The notes beneath the pieces are model-generated. The model was given only the letters and a program-made list of their open reading frames with translations, ran no database searches and had not been told where the DNA came from. From Aurantiochytrium sp. KH105 (taxonomy: Eukaryota; Sar; Bigyra; Thraustochytrida; Thraustochytriidae): a stretch of 64,000 bases of DNA. The stretch lies in assembly GCA_003116975.1 (NCBI GenBank), contig BGKB01000091.1, positions 186,001 to 250,000 of the forward strand, written 5' to 3'. Below are positions 9,236-19,800 of the stretch, in pieces (the stretch's first letter is position 1; the number at the start of each line of letters is the position of its first letter). The position numbers and the translations under genes are program-made.

Positions 9236-11317
9236 ATGGACGACGGCGACGCGCTCGATCTTTGCGAAGGAGAGATTGTTCGCGACGAGCGAGAAGATAA
9301 TGAGTACGCCCGCGAGGCACGCTGCGGCGAGGCTCGTACAGAACGCAAGAAACGATTGAGGGCAACAAAAGCGTCGCCAACTCCGAAGCAAGAGACTGCA
9401 TATGATGGTGATACGGATTCGCCAAAGATGGGAACGCACGTGAAAAAGCTAATAAAGAAAAAGAAGAAAAAGCTAAAGAAGCGCAAAGACAAAAAGGCTT
9501 CTCTACTTGGTATCGAGGATGAGGTCATGCAGGCCATTCTTGCTGCGGCAGAACAAAAGCAGAAAGCCCTCAATGACCAGCGCAACTCCATCGTATCGGG
9601 AGGCCGCGGCCGCGGATCCACCTCGAAGCGACGAAACAAAAACAGTCACAGCAGTAACAACAACAATCCCAACGAGGATGAGAGTCCGCCAAAGGATCCA
9701 CTCTTGGAACGTCAACAAATGCAAGAGAATGTCGAAAGGTGTCTTCGCAAAACAGAAATTCTTCGAGGACGACTTGAAAGCCTCGGACTCAAAGAGCAAA
9801 TGATTCAGCAGCGCATCATCGAGGAGAAGAAGCGCATGCGGAACGTAGGCGGCGTGCGCGCCACGCTTGATCAAAAGCTTAAAGCAGCCAAACGCACAAA
9901 AATCCTCAATACAAAACTCGAGAGACTGCATCTCCGTCGCAATGACATCAATGTGGAAAACAACGCCCTCAAGGCCTCGATCAACGAGCGACGCAAGGAA
10001 CGAATGGCATTTGAGAGCATTCAATGCAAGCTGCGCGCTGACTTTGAGCAAAAGCAAAAGGAAATGGCAAACCTCCTCCGATCTTCCAATGAGCTCATCA
10101 CGAACCGGATCCGTGCGGAGAAGGACCTCAAGCGCGTCGAACGCGAGGAAAGCATTGCAAAGGAAAAAGCGAACAGCGAACTTGATCGTCTCGAAGGCAT
10201 TGTCCGCAAGCAAGAGGTCATCCAGACAGAAATGCAAACGGCCTCGCTCAAACGTCGTGCCCATCAAATTCGGGAGCAACTTGGTAGAGGACGTCTTGAC
10301 CCCGAGGAAGAGGCCAAGCTCAAGGCGCGTCTTCAGTCGCTCACTGTAAAGATCGAGAAGAAATCGCACGAGATCGATGCCACGCATCAACTCACGCTTC
10401 TCAATTACGAAGAGGCCTTTGAGAAAATTCTTGCAGAGGTTCCAGCACGCTCCGATAAACCAATGACGCTCAGCGAAGTCGTCGAGAACTACGTTGATGA
10501 TTATGACGAGGCGTTTTCTCTGCTCAGCTACATTCAAGGAATTCAGGACGAAAACTTTCAACTTGAAACTGAGATCGCAAACCTTCGCGACGAAATGGGT
10601 CGCCTCACGAGCCAGCAGGGCAAAGAGGACCAGAATAAGGAACGAATTCGTCGAGAGCTGCAAAGGCGGCTCGAAACGCTTCGCCAACAAAATCTCCGTC
10701 TCAACGATTCCATCCAGGACCGAGAAAAGTCGCGCGAGCTCACATTTGTGACGGTCGAACGCATCATGTCGCGTTTCAACACCACACTCGGCGGTCACAT
10801 TGGACTTATTGACGGCACGGTCTGCGATGATCATGTCATGCATGTTCTTGGCCAGGTCGAGCTTAAGGCGCTCCAGCTCACGCAATTGCTCCAGCAAAGC
10901 ATCCGGTTGGGCACTTTTCGCGGCATGCCAGCTCGCGGGCAGATTACAACGCCGAGCGCTGCACTTGTCCGACAAGCCACCTTCCGAGCAGGCAAGATTC
11001 GAATCGGCCCGACCTCGCCACACCGAAGTACCAAGGCGCTGATCCCGAGTGTACAGCCGCTTTCCAGCGGAAAGATTCAAGAGCTTTTCACGGCGCACAT
11101 CAGACTGCTAGAGGACCCAGCTGACGACGAAGCGGACACTCTGGCAAGGACAGAGACGAGGGCTTCTGGCTTTCACGAGCAGGACTTTGGTGGTCCTGGA
11201 TCACCTCTTGAGTCTCGTCCCAGACTCTCTATCCAGTCAGTCGACGACTTGCGTCGAATTATTCAGCAGAATTTTCCGCTTGTGGATACTGTGAAACCCA
11301 AGGCCTCAACTCCTTAG
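9236..11317 (+). CDS. outer dynein arm docking complex-type coiled-coil protein (CCDC63/CCDC114-like)
   Basis: A 693-residue, mostly alpha-helical coiled-coil protein. In cilia, relatives (ODA1/ODA3 of Chlamydomonas, CCDC114/CCDC63/CCDC151 of animals) anchor outer dynein arms to doublet microtubules. Supporting sequence: an N-terminal Lys-rich segment (about 65-90), long heptad-rich coils from about 150 to 510, and the diagnostic module near 388 (NYEEAFEKI). This is followed by a VVENYVDDYDEAFSLLSYI segment and QDENFQLETEI, the positions where docking proteins have a 'nFaLFnyvnElnnEie' block. The C-terminus is less structured. The start is the first ATG in frame. Which docking subunit it represents cannot be settled by eye. 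The next gene is convergent. Confidence 0.6.
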   Translation: MDDGDALDLCEGEIVRDEREDNEYAREARCGEARTERKKRLRATKASPTPKQETAYDGDTDSPKMGTHVKKLIKKKKKKLKKRKDKKASLLGIEDEVMQAILAAAEQKQKALNDQRNSIVSGGRGRGSTSKRRNKNSHSSNNNNPNEDESPPKDPLLERQQMQENVERCLRKTEILRGRLESLGLKEQMIQQRIIEEKKRMRNVGGVRATLDQKLKAAKRTKILNTKLERLHLRRNDINVENNALKASINERRKERMAFESIQCKLRADFEQKQKEMANLLRSSNELITNRIRAEKDLKRVEREESIAKEKANSELDRLEGIVRKQEVIQTEMQTASLKRRAHQIREQLGRGRLDPEEEAKLKARLQSLTVKIEKKSHEIDATHQLTLLNYEEAFEKILAEVPARSDKPMTLSEVVENYVDDYDEAFSLLSYIQGIQDENFQLETEIANLRDEMGRLTSQQGKEDQNKERIRRELQRRLETLRQQNLRLNDSIQDREKSRELTFVTVERIMSRFNTTLGGHIGLIDGTVCDDHVMHVLGQVELKALQLTQLLQQSIRLGTFRGMPARGQITTPSAALVRQATFRAGKIRIGPTSPHRSTKALIPSVQPLSSGKIQELFTAHIRLLEDPADDEADTLARTETRASGFHEQDFGGPGSPLESRPRLSIQSVDDLRRIIQQNFPLVDTVKPKASTP

Positions 11318-11538
11318 AAGTGATCAAACCTTATTCATGTTTTCAATTATTCTGTAGAAAAACGCTGCGCGAGTTCACCATTGCAGCACCCCAAGAGATT
11401 ATTTATATGCCTCGGTGAACTCAATCTGTTCTCGGGGCTCTTTGTCTATTTTGAACACATTTTCATTGAATTTTTTCTTGCCGTGCAATGAACCCGCATC
11501 CTTTGCACTTTTGTCTCTACAGAACAGGGAAACCTTGA

Positions 11539-12849
11539 TTATGAATCATCTTGCACTGCGACTCGGAACGCGGCCATCAAACGGTTGAGCTCTTTCACGC
11601 GCGTCCGCAAGTACGCATTCTCGGTGCGCAAGGCCTCAGATGTTTTTTCCTGCGTCAGGAGTTTGGCCTCCAGAGGTTTGACCACGTCCCTCTCATAGAC
11701 AGCCAACCGGCGCTCACCCCGAGCGCGAGTTTCGTCAATCTGACGTTGCATCGACTGCGCTCGCTGTCGCAGCTGCTCCATTTTTTTCGCATGCTCATGC
11801 TCGGCTGCCGTGCGTGCCTTGGCGTAAAGTCCCGCCCATTCATTGTCAGCGAGCTTTATATGCTCTCGTAGGTCGTCGATTGCCTTGAGCTTTTGCTTTT
11901 GCTGCGCCTCGGTCTCGTGTTTTGCCGCTTCGACGGCGGCCTCCAAGTCGCGCACTCGCCGATGCAATCCTCCGTGCGACCGGTCATGCACCTTGAGCGC
12001 CGCCTCGAGCTTCGAGACTTCCTTGTGATGATTGCTCTCGAGGCGCGTTACTTCAGCGCGATGGGATGATGAGAGCCGCTCGAGTTCTGCAGAGGCCTGG
12101 CTGCGCACAACACGCGCGTAGTCCGCCATTTCTGCGGCGAACTTGCGCTCTCGCTCCGCGTACTTGGAACGCTGTGTTTTCAGCTCTGCGTCAAGACGAC
12201 ACACCTTTTCTACGTACTCGTCGATGAGCGCCTTGAGACGCGCTGGTGATACAATCTGCAAGCTGTCGAGCTGTTTGCCGAGGCCCTCCCTCGTTCCAAT
12301 TGAGCTCGCAAGCATGCGCGCGCCATCGACCACACGAAGTTGTTCGGCTTCCTTGACGAAGGACTTGTCAAGACTCCGTACTGGGCCAAATGTTTCGTCC
12401 CATTCGCGCATGCAAGCCTCAAGATAATTGGTGCGGTCCTCTTGTTGTGCGTGCAGACGCTCAAGATCGTCGGCCTGTTCCTGAACTTCTCTCGCTAATT
12501 CGAAGAGGTAACGCGCCGCTAGACTCTTGCAGTCGTACTTGCCGGCGCACTTTTCCTCGTAAAACCAGCACGTCTCGCGCAGCGTTTCTGGGGAGGCTCG
12601 TCGCCGCGCACGAAGTGACATGCCAATGCGTCCTGCAGGCAGTCGATGCACGGGCTCTGGAATTGGCAAGAGAGACCGTTCAATTTCCTTGTCGTCCACG
12701 CGTCTCGAGTCGTGCCATCTCGCCTTCATCTTGATTTGCGGGCGCGGTCGCGTCGTCGTCTCCGTCGTCGTCGTTGCCGTCGTTGTCGTTGTCGTCGTGT
12801 CCTTTTGCTCCTCGGGAGCCGCACGACGTGCAGATGAAACCCGCGTCAT
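11539..12849 (-). CDS. coiled-coil protein, unknown function
   Basis: A 436-residue frame I cannot assign to a family. The N-terminus has a Thr-rich run (residues about 18-33, coded by an ACG/ACC-type repeat), so the true start may be a later Met (residue 41 or 76). From residue 85 on it is strongly helical. A Cys/Trp-containing stretch (ETCWFYEEKC) comes first, then near-continuous heptads from about 200 to 425, ending in a short acidic tail. It lies tail-to-tail with the docking-complex gene and close to an RCK-type kinase, so a ciliary or cytoskeletal role is possible, but that rests on context only. Confidence 0.6.
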   Translation of the reverse strand: MTRVSSARRAAPEEQKDTTTTTTTATTTTETTTRPRPQIKMKARWHDSRRVDDKEIERSLLPIPEPVHRLPAGRIGMSLRARRRASPETLRETCWFYEEKCAGKYDCKSLAARYLFELAREVQEQADDLERLHAQQEDRTNYLEACMREWDETFGPVRSLDKSFVKEAEQLRVVDGARMLASSIGTREGLGKQLDSLQIVSPARLKALIDEYVEKVCRLDAELKTQRSKYAERERKFAAEMADYARVVRSQASAELERLSSSHRAEVTRLESNHHKEVSKLEAALKVHDRSHGGLHRRVRDLEAAVEAAKHETEAQQKQKLKAIDDLREHIKLADNEWAGLYAKARTAAEHEHAKKMEQLRQRAQSMQRQIDETRARGERRLAVYERDVVKPLEAKLLTQEKTSEALRTENAYLRTRVKELNRLMAAFRVAVQDDS

Positions 12850-13366
12850 GCTGCGAAACGAGTCGAGACGGCCTCTAGGCTGTCAAAACACGGACCTCGT
12901 CTCGCGCGCACGGCTTTGACGTTGTCGTACACGGACACCGAGGGGTGGGAGGCTGGCCTTCCCGTGGGCGCAAGCCTTGCGCCGTCCTCTTTGTCGCTGC
13001 CGACTGCCGCCGCCGACGGCCGGGGGGCTCAAAGAGAAAACGGTTTTTGGAGACGCATTGAATGCGTACACACTACAAAGCAACTCGAGGCAAGGGGAGC
13101 TAAAGTGAGACAAGTGAAGAATCGTGATCGGGTTTGTTTTTATTAGTCTGTTCGACTCTCATCAAAGAGCGAGGCATCCGATCGCAGTCACGAGCGTCTC
13201 ACCTAGCTGGGCCTACAAGCAAAGGTAAAAGGTCAATGGTTTTCATATTCTTCAATCACCAAGCTTTTGCTGACATACACATTCGCATGGCAGACAAGAG
13301 AGATCACTCATTATTACTTTTCTGGAAAGGTTGAGGGGGGGGGGAGTAAATTAAACTTAGATTTTC
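12850..13366. other. intergenic spacer
   Basis: Spacer between two minus-strand genes: 5' region of the coiled-coil gene and 3' region of the kinase. It holds a G-rich run near 13337-13346. No gene is recognised. Confidence 0.6.
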
Positions 13367-15595
13367 TCATACGGGGTTATGCCCGTTTGCCAGCTGCTCT
13401 TGCAGACGAGCAATGATTGCATCGCGCTCACGAACCTGCCTTCGCAGTTGCTCGATGGCTTGCCGGCAACGTTTGCTCGCACAAGTCGGCGCAAGAGGGC
13501 TCTCGAGACTTGAAAGCCCAGTACCATTCGTGCCGCTTTCACTAAACTTTGACTCGATACGCTCATCAGGCCTCTTGCCCTCAATAAGCATGCTCAGATC
13601 GTCTTCACACTCACGACGACAAACCTGTTGTTGCTCGGCTGGCTGTTCTGCGTGTTCAGTGCTCTCAGTAGCCTCGCGCTCACTGTCGTCCATTTGCTGC
13701 AATGGCGAGAACTCAGACCCAATGCTGCAAATCTCAATCGCGTCTTGCTGCTGCTGCTGCTGTTGATCCGCAAAAGAAACGGGCGAGGTTGGTCCCTCCA
13801 CGCCGGTGACCCTTTCTCGCGCCGAATAGGCCTTTACAGGTATCTCCTCGGCCGCGATGATGTCCTGCTGAAGCGCCTGCACACGAAAGGACCGCGCCCC
13901 TCGCATATCTCTTGCCGATTCAGCTCGTCTTGCTCCCTGTTGTCCAGCGTCCGCATCTTCCGCCGCCAAGGTCTCTTGGACCTTTTGACTACAGTCACGA
14001 TCAAGACTCCACTTGGTGGTGGGAGGTGCAGCAAGCCTGCGCGAAATGTCGTCGCTTTCCGCTTTTTCGCTGGTGCTATCGCTCCCACTGTCGCTTTCGT
14101 CATTATCGTCGTCATCGCCATCGTCGTCATCGTCGTCGTCGTCATCAAGCGTCTGCAGGTAAGCAGAAACAACTCTACGTCGCTCCATACTCGAGGTCCT
14201 GCCAAAGGGAATACGAGGCGGCGCAGCTACGCCTGTGCGCATGGGAGAGGGAGGAAGCCCTTCCGAGTCTGTGTCGGTGCAGCTCGTTTCCTCGCTGTCG
14301 TCACCATTTCCATCACTCAAGGCTGATCCTGCAAATTCCCCTAGCTGTGAGGTGTCGAGAACGGAAGAACTAGGCAGCAACGCTTGACTTGCTGCGGCCT
14401 TGCCGCTGCTGGCTCCGTCAGGACTCGTGGAAATGTCTTGAATCTCCCGCGTCAACTCGTCAATTTCTTGCGTCAGAATTTTAAGCTCGCTGTCACGCCT
14501 GCAAATGTTGCGATGAGGGGACTTTGCACGCGTCACATTTTTAGACGTAACTTTGGACTCTTTCTTAGCTTGGTGCTGTAGCCCACTGGGCGAATTGGTT
14601 GTGTCCACCTTGAAATTGTCTGGTTCTGCGTCGTGTTGCAGGCCATCGCGCAAGGTTTGCACGCGTTCATTGCATTCCTTGAGAAAAGGATGCGCCAAGC
14701 ATTGCGGCGCTGACGGTCGGGCATGTGGGTCCAGCTGCAGCATGTCTACAATGAGACTGACGCAATGACGCAGCGCTGGGCTGGCTACTGCCTCTGCAGA
14801 CTCGAGTTTTTCGAACTCAGAGACAAGGTGTGCGGACAAGGGCGCAGAAGCTTTGCTTGGAGGTAGTTGCAGGTGTTGCTTCAGGAGCATTGCGCTTCCC
14901 TGAGGCCACGACTTGGAGGTCACGGGCCCGACGCGACTTGTAATCATGAGCATGTGCTCGACTTTATCCTGAGCTGGAAAGAGCGGCTTAAGGGTCAGAC
15001 ACTCTGCTGCGACGCATGCCGCAGCCCAAATATCAACCGGTGAGTTGTACATTGTCGCGCGCAGCACAAGTTCCGGAGCTCGGTACCATTTGGTTGACAC
15101 GTAAGAGGTGAATGGCGGTCTTGAGCGCACATCCCGCGCCAGTCCAAAATCACAGACTTGGATGCCGTCGTCACTATCCAAGAGAAGGTTTTCAGGCTTG
15201 ATGTCGCGATGGAAGAAACCGTATCTGTGCATATAGGCGAGAGCAGAGACAAGTTGGTATGTCCATCGCGCAATAAGGTCGAGGCCAAAGCAACCGCCGC
15301 GCTGGCGAACCTCTTGGATGCGTGCGTGCAGGTTACGAGGATGGTAGTCGAAGACAAGGTACAGCTTTTTGTTTTCTCGCACGATCTGCCGCAGCACTAC
15401 GATGTTCTTGTGGTTGGACTTGAGCGCACGTAACGCGCGAACTTCTCGGAGCTTGAGGCATTCGTCCCAGGTATCATATCTACGGTTCGAGATGACCTTG
15501 ACGGCCACGCGGTCGCCGGAGACGCGCTCAATGCACTCGGTCACCTCGCCAAAGGCGCCTTGCCCAATGTGTCTTACCACCTCGTATTTGTCCAT
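13367..15595 (-). CDS. RCK-family (MAK/ICK/MOK-like) Ser/Thr protein kinase
   Basis: CMGC kinase, predicted 742 residues. Relatives regulate cilium length and intraflagellar transport (LF4, MAK, ICK). Kinase domain residues 4-290: Gly loop GQGAFGEV 11-18, Lys33, alpha-C Glu51 (LREVRAL, typical of the RCK group), catalytic HRDIKPEN with Asp131, DFG 149-151, activation loop TSY 163-165 then VSTKWYRAPE. The middle of the activation dipeptide is Ser, where MAK/ICK relatives have Glu or Asp. The tail (about 310-742) is disordered, with a poly-Asp stretch, a poly-Gln run and a final short coiled coil. The Met at 15595 is preferred over 15664 because family members start three residues before the first beta strand. 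It is divergent from the gene at 16185. Confidence 0.85.
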   Translation of the reverse strand: MDKYEVVRHIGQGAFGEVTECIERVSGDRVAVKVISNRRYDTWDECLKLREVRALRALKSNHKNIVVLRQIVRENKKLYLVFDYHPRNLHARIQEVRQRGGCFGLDLIARWTYQLVSALAYMHRYGFFHRDIKPENLLLDSDDGIQVCDFGLARDVRSRPPFTSYVSTKWYRAPELVLRATMYNSPVDIWAAACVAAECLTLKPLFPAQDKVEHMLMITSRVGPVTSKSWPQGSAMLLKQHLQLPPSKASAPLSAHLVSEFEKLESAEAVASPALRHCVSLIVDMLQLDPHARPSAPQCLAHPFLKECNERVQTLRDGLQHDAEPDNFKVDTTNSPSGLQHQAKKESKVTSKNVTRAKSPHRNICRRDSELKILTQEIDELTREIQDISTSPDGASSGKAAASQALLPSSSVLDTSQLGEFAGSALSDGNGDDSEETSCTDTDSEGLPPSPMRTGVAAPPRIPFGRTSSMERRRVVSAYLQTLDDDDDDDDDGDDDDNDESDSGSDSTSEKAESDDISRRLAAPPTTKWSLDRDCSQKVQETLAAEDADAGQQGARRAESARDMRGARSFRVQALQQDIIAAEEIPVKAYSARERVTGVEGPTSPVSFADQQQQQQQDAIEICSIGSEFSPLQQMDDSEREATESTEHAEQPAEQQQVCRRECEDDLSMLIEGKRPDERIESKFSESGTNGTGLSSLESPLAPTCASKRCRQAIEQLRRQVRERDAIIARLQEQLANGHNPV

Positions 15596-16184
15596 GTTCC
15601 CAACCCGTCTCTGCACCTTGGTGACTGACGCACAATCCGACCAGCGTTGCTGCGCTTCGATCAATGTGCGCTGCCTTCCTGAACCTCTTTGGGGACCTTT
15701 GTAATTGCGACGACGACTCTCGTCGCTACGTCACGATACGTGCGCCTGCCCGCACGTCTGCCTCGAGCGGCCGCGCAAGCGCGAACGCCGCGCGCCGGTG
15801 GTGCGACCGGTTTTGCTGGCCAAAAACCTTGCCAAGTTTTCTTCCCCTTCCTCCCGAATTGAAGACGTGGGAGGGAAACGTCCTTGGTCGGAAACGTATA
15901 GCCAGCTACAGCTTCGAAAGACAGGAAGTCCACTGGCAGTGCGAAAGCTTTGCAAGTCACATGAAGAACAACAAGCTAGTACATGCCAAGACTTGGACAC
16001 GCAGTCTTTGACAGTCTCATCTGAGTCACGGCGAGTCCGAGTCCAAGTCCTGCAGCTTTCGTAACGGTCACTAAAAAAAAAGAAAAAAAAGTTGGAAAAT
16101 AGAAAAGAATTCGTGCTCGGAGCGACTCGGAGCAAAGAATGGCCCAGATTAGCTTCTTGCATCGTATTGACAACACGTATCACG
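15596..16184. promoter_or_regulatory. divergent intergenic region between kinase and small coiled-coil gene
   Basis: A 589-base head-to-head spacer that must hold both 5' regions. It contains a poly-A tract at about 16073-16090 and no recognised gene. A bidirectional promoter is inferred from gene orientation only. Confidence 0.45.
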
Positions 16185-16736
16185 ATGGCGAGCGCGCGCG
16201 AGTACCGTCATCCGCGTCATATGAAGGGCGAGATTGACGAGCTGACTGAGACGCTCAAGGACCTTGAAAAGCGAGCTAAGCAAGGTCGGGCGCAACTACA
16301 GAACGTCGAACGCGCCCATGCCGAGACCGCCGAGAAGACACAGCGCGCCAACCTCGAGCTCGTGCAGCTCGTGGCTCTGCTAAAGCAACTTGCAAGAGAA
16401 CGAGCCCAAGAGAATGCCAATGACACATCTGCTCACGTGGAGACCAAAACGAAAGACCTCATCACGGTAAAAGGTGTGCCAAACACCCCAAACAAGCATT
16501 TGCAGTCAAGGAAGAGTGTCAACGCAGCAGCAGATGCCGTGAAGATTGACAATGTTGATCGATACCTGCAAAAGACTTTCGCAGAGCTACAAGTAGATCC
16601 AGCTTCACGCGACGTTAGAGCTGTCTCAACGACGCCTGCGAAAAGCCCCTCGAGGTCGATGCCGCTGCCTGATTCGAAGACGCAAGCAAGCACGCGGTCT
16701 ATGATGTCCACGACGAGCTCCGCGCTGGGCGACTGA
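16185..16736 (+). CDS. small coiled-coil protein, unknown
   Basis: 183 residues from ATG 16185 (ACGATGGCG); an upstream in-frame Met at 16092 would add 31 residues with no clear domain. Residues 8-75 form a charged coiled coil (MKGEIDELTETLKDLEKR onward). The rest is Ser/Thr/Lys-rich and probably disordered. I do not recognise a family. The divergent arrangement with an RCK-family kinase hints at co-expression. Confidence 0.55.
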   Translation: MASAREYRHPRHMKGEIDELTETLKDLEKRAKQGRAQLQNVERAHAETAEKTQRANLELVQLVALLKQLARERAQENANDTSAHVETKTKDLITVKGVPNTPNKHLQSRKSVNAAADAVKIDNVDRYLQKTFAELQVDPASRDVRAVSTTPAKSPSRSMPLPDSKTQASTRSMMSTTSSALGD

Positions 16737-16843
16737 TGTAATGGGTTGTAACATGATGTGAGGACGATGATTGTATGTAGGATATTGAGCTGTTAGTTGG
16801 ATAAAGTATGTAAAGTGATGGGTGCAATCCCAGAGCGATGATT

Positions 16844-19800
16844 TTACTGCTTGGTGTCTCGGAGCTTGCCAGGCTCCTTCATGAGCATGATGCGCATCTC
16901 GGTCATGTCCTCGATGGCATAGCGCACACCCTCACGGCCAAGGCCGGAGTCCTTCACGCCACCATACGGCTGGGAGTCGATGCGGTACGACGGCACATTG
17001 TTAATGACCACGCCGCCGCAGTGCATGTTCTCAAAGGCGTAGTGGGCCTTGGAGAGGTTGTTGGTGAAGACACCCGCCTGAAGACCATAGCGGGAGTTGT
17101 TGACCTCGTCGACGATCGAGGCAAAGTCCGAGTACGGCTCGAGGCAGACGGCGGGGCCAAAGAGCTCCTCGTTGTAAATGGTACAATCGTGCGAAACATT
17201 CTCGAGCACGGTGGCCTCCACGAAGTTCGTGCCCTGCTTGTTTCCACCCGTGAGCAGGTTGGCGCCCTTGTCGGTAGCCTCCTTGATCCACTCTGTGATG
17301 CGATCAGCATCTTTCTCGCTGATGACGGGGCCAAGGAAGGTATCCTCCTCCTTGGGGTCGCCCATTTTGAGACTCTTTACTTTTTCGACAAAGGCGTCCT
17401 TGAAGCGGGAGTAAATGGACTCGTGCACAAAGAGTCGCTGCACAGAAATGCAGCTCTGTCCGCTTTGGTAGAACGCACCCGTGGTGATGGACTGGACGAC
17501 TGTGTCGAGCCCCTCATCGAGATCATCCACAACGCAGGCAGCGTTACCGCCAAGCTCGAGCACGACGTGCTTCTTGCTTGCTTTCGCTTTGAGTTCCCAG
17601 CCGACGGAGGCGGAACCGGTAAAGGAAAGAAGCTTGAAGCGGTCATCGGTCGTGAGAGCATCGCCGGACTCACGCGTGCAAGGCAGCACGGAAAATCCTT
17701 CCTTGGGCATGTTAGGGTCGTTGGCGAGAATCTCGCCCACGAGCAAGGAACCAAGCGGAGTGCGGCTTGCGGGCTTGACGACAAAGGGGCAGCCCGCGGC
17801 AATCGCCGGTGCAACCTTGCTGGCCAAAAGGTTGAGCGGGAAATTGAACGGGGAGATCATGCTGACCGGACCGCGCGGGAAGCGCTTGACGATGCCCTGG
17901 TACCCGTGGGCACGCTTGGCAATGTCCATGTCGCCGGCCTCGCCATACATGCGAACCGTTTCTTCGGCAGCGATTTCAAAGGTCTGCACAAGGCGTTCGA
18001 CCTCGCCGCGAGCGTCACTGATCGCCTTACCATTTTCGATGGTGGTCATCATGGCAAGCTCTTCGCTGCGGCGGCGCGCTTCCCGCGCAACGTTCATGAG
18101 GATCTCCTTGCGCACGTAGTGCGGAAGGGCTGCCATCTTGCGGGCTCCCGTGGTGGAGACCTCGTGGATGGCGGTCTCCATGTCGGACTTGGTTGCGACA
18201 GCCACCTTGCAAAAGACTTCGTTGGTGTGCTTGTCCATCACCTCGAGGTCCTCATTGGCGTACACGGGACGTCCCACGAGGTAAAAGGGGACGCTGTCGC
18301 CCTTGTTGATGCTCCACTTTTCGCTCTCCTTGCTGTCGCTCTGCGATGTGGACTTGTTCTCGCTCTTTTCCGATGTCGAAGCAGACTTTGACTTTGACTC
18401 CGAGGAGGACTTGGTGGCCGAAGAGCTGGAAGCTGATTTCTCTTGCTGGGACTCTTCGCAGCCCTTGGTCTCCGATGTCGAGGAGCGCTCCGAGTTGGAG
18501 CGACGCACCTTGTCAAGACGCTTGGTGCATTCCTCGGAAGCCTCCTTGGAGGCCTCGTCAGCTTCTTCCTTGGACGAGGGAGGAAGGGAGTCTCCGAGGA
18601 GAATGTCTTCGCCAAATTCGTCGACGATGCGACGCAAAATCTCCGAAGCCTCAGATGGCACTTTTTCGAGCATGTCCGAGACCCAGCGGTAGGTGACGGG
18701 GACCTCGACGACGTGGACGCCCTTGGTTCCGACGCAGTGGCGCAGAACGTCGGCAAACTCCTCGGTCTTGGACACGCGATGGCCTTGGGCGCCAAAGGCC
18801 TCGGCGTGCTTGACAAAGTCGGGGTTCCGCAGGTCCAAGTTGTACTCGTCAAAGTTCATGCCCTCTTGCTTCCACTTGATCATGCCGAGAGCGTTGTCGT
18901 TGAGAACGAGCACGGTGATGTTGAAGCCGTACTGGACGGCGGTGGCGAGCTCCTCGCTGTTCATGAGGTAGCCGCCGTCGCCGCAAATGGCGACGACGGG
19001 CTGGTCCGGGCTAACCAGATTGGTGCCGATGGCGTTTGGCAGACCGGCGCCCATAGTGGCCAGGGCATTGTCGAGAAGCACGGTGAGCGGCTCGACAGCC
19101 TTGTAGTAGCGCGCGACCATGACCTTATACAGGCCATTATCGAGGCTAAGAATGGCATCGTCAGGAAGCACCTTGCGCATGTCGGTGATGACGCGGGCGA
19201 CGTTCATGGGGAACTGATCATCATCGGTGCCACGCTGCATGCACTCATCGGTGTACTCTTTGATGCGGCGAAAGGGAGCAGCATCAAAGACCTTGTTGTC
19301 GGCGCGCAGCTTTTCTTTAATTTGCCAGACTGCGTTGGCGCAGTCGCCCACAATCTCGACCTGCGGAAAGTACGTCGAGTCGACGTGCGCGGGATCAAAG
19401 CTGATGTGAATGACCTTTCGGGACGAGGCGCCCGAAGACATGATGAAGGGAGGCTTCTCCGTGGTGTCGTGGCCGACCATGATGATGACGTCGCTAATGT
19501 CGAGAGCGGCGTGGATGTAGTCTTTGGAGCTGATGGCGGCGCATCCGAGAAAGAACTCGCTTCGCTCGTCGACGACACCCTTGCCCATTTGAGTGGAAAC
19601 CACATGAATCTTGAGCTCGTCGACGAACTCGCGAATGGCCCGACGTGCGCGGTGGCGGTTGGCAGCTGCGCCGACGATCATGATGGGTCTCTTTGCATTG
19701 CGGAGGATGTCGACCGCACCGTGCGTGCCCTTTTCGTCGGTGACGGGCCGGCGGACAGGCGTGGGCTCAAAGAGATTGAACTCGGTTTGCATGGAGGCAA

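Noticed and set aside
13367-15595. Assignment of the kinase as CDKL or cyclin-dependent kinase
   Set aside because: No PSTAIRE-like or CDKL NKIAMRE motif; the LREVRAL helix and TxY-VSTKWYRAPE loop fit the MAK/ICK/MOK group better.
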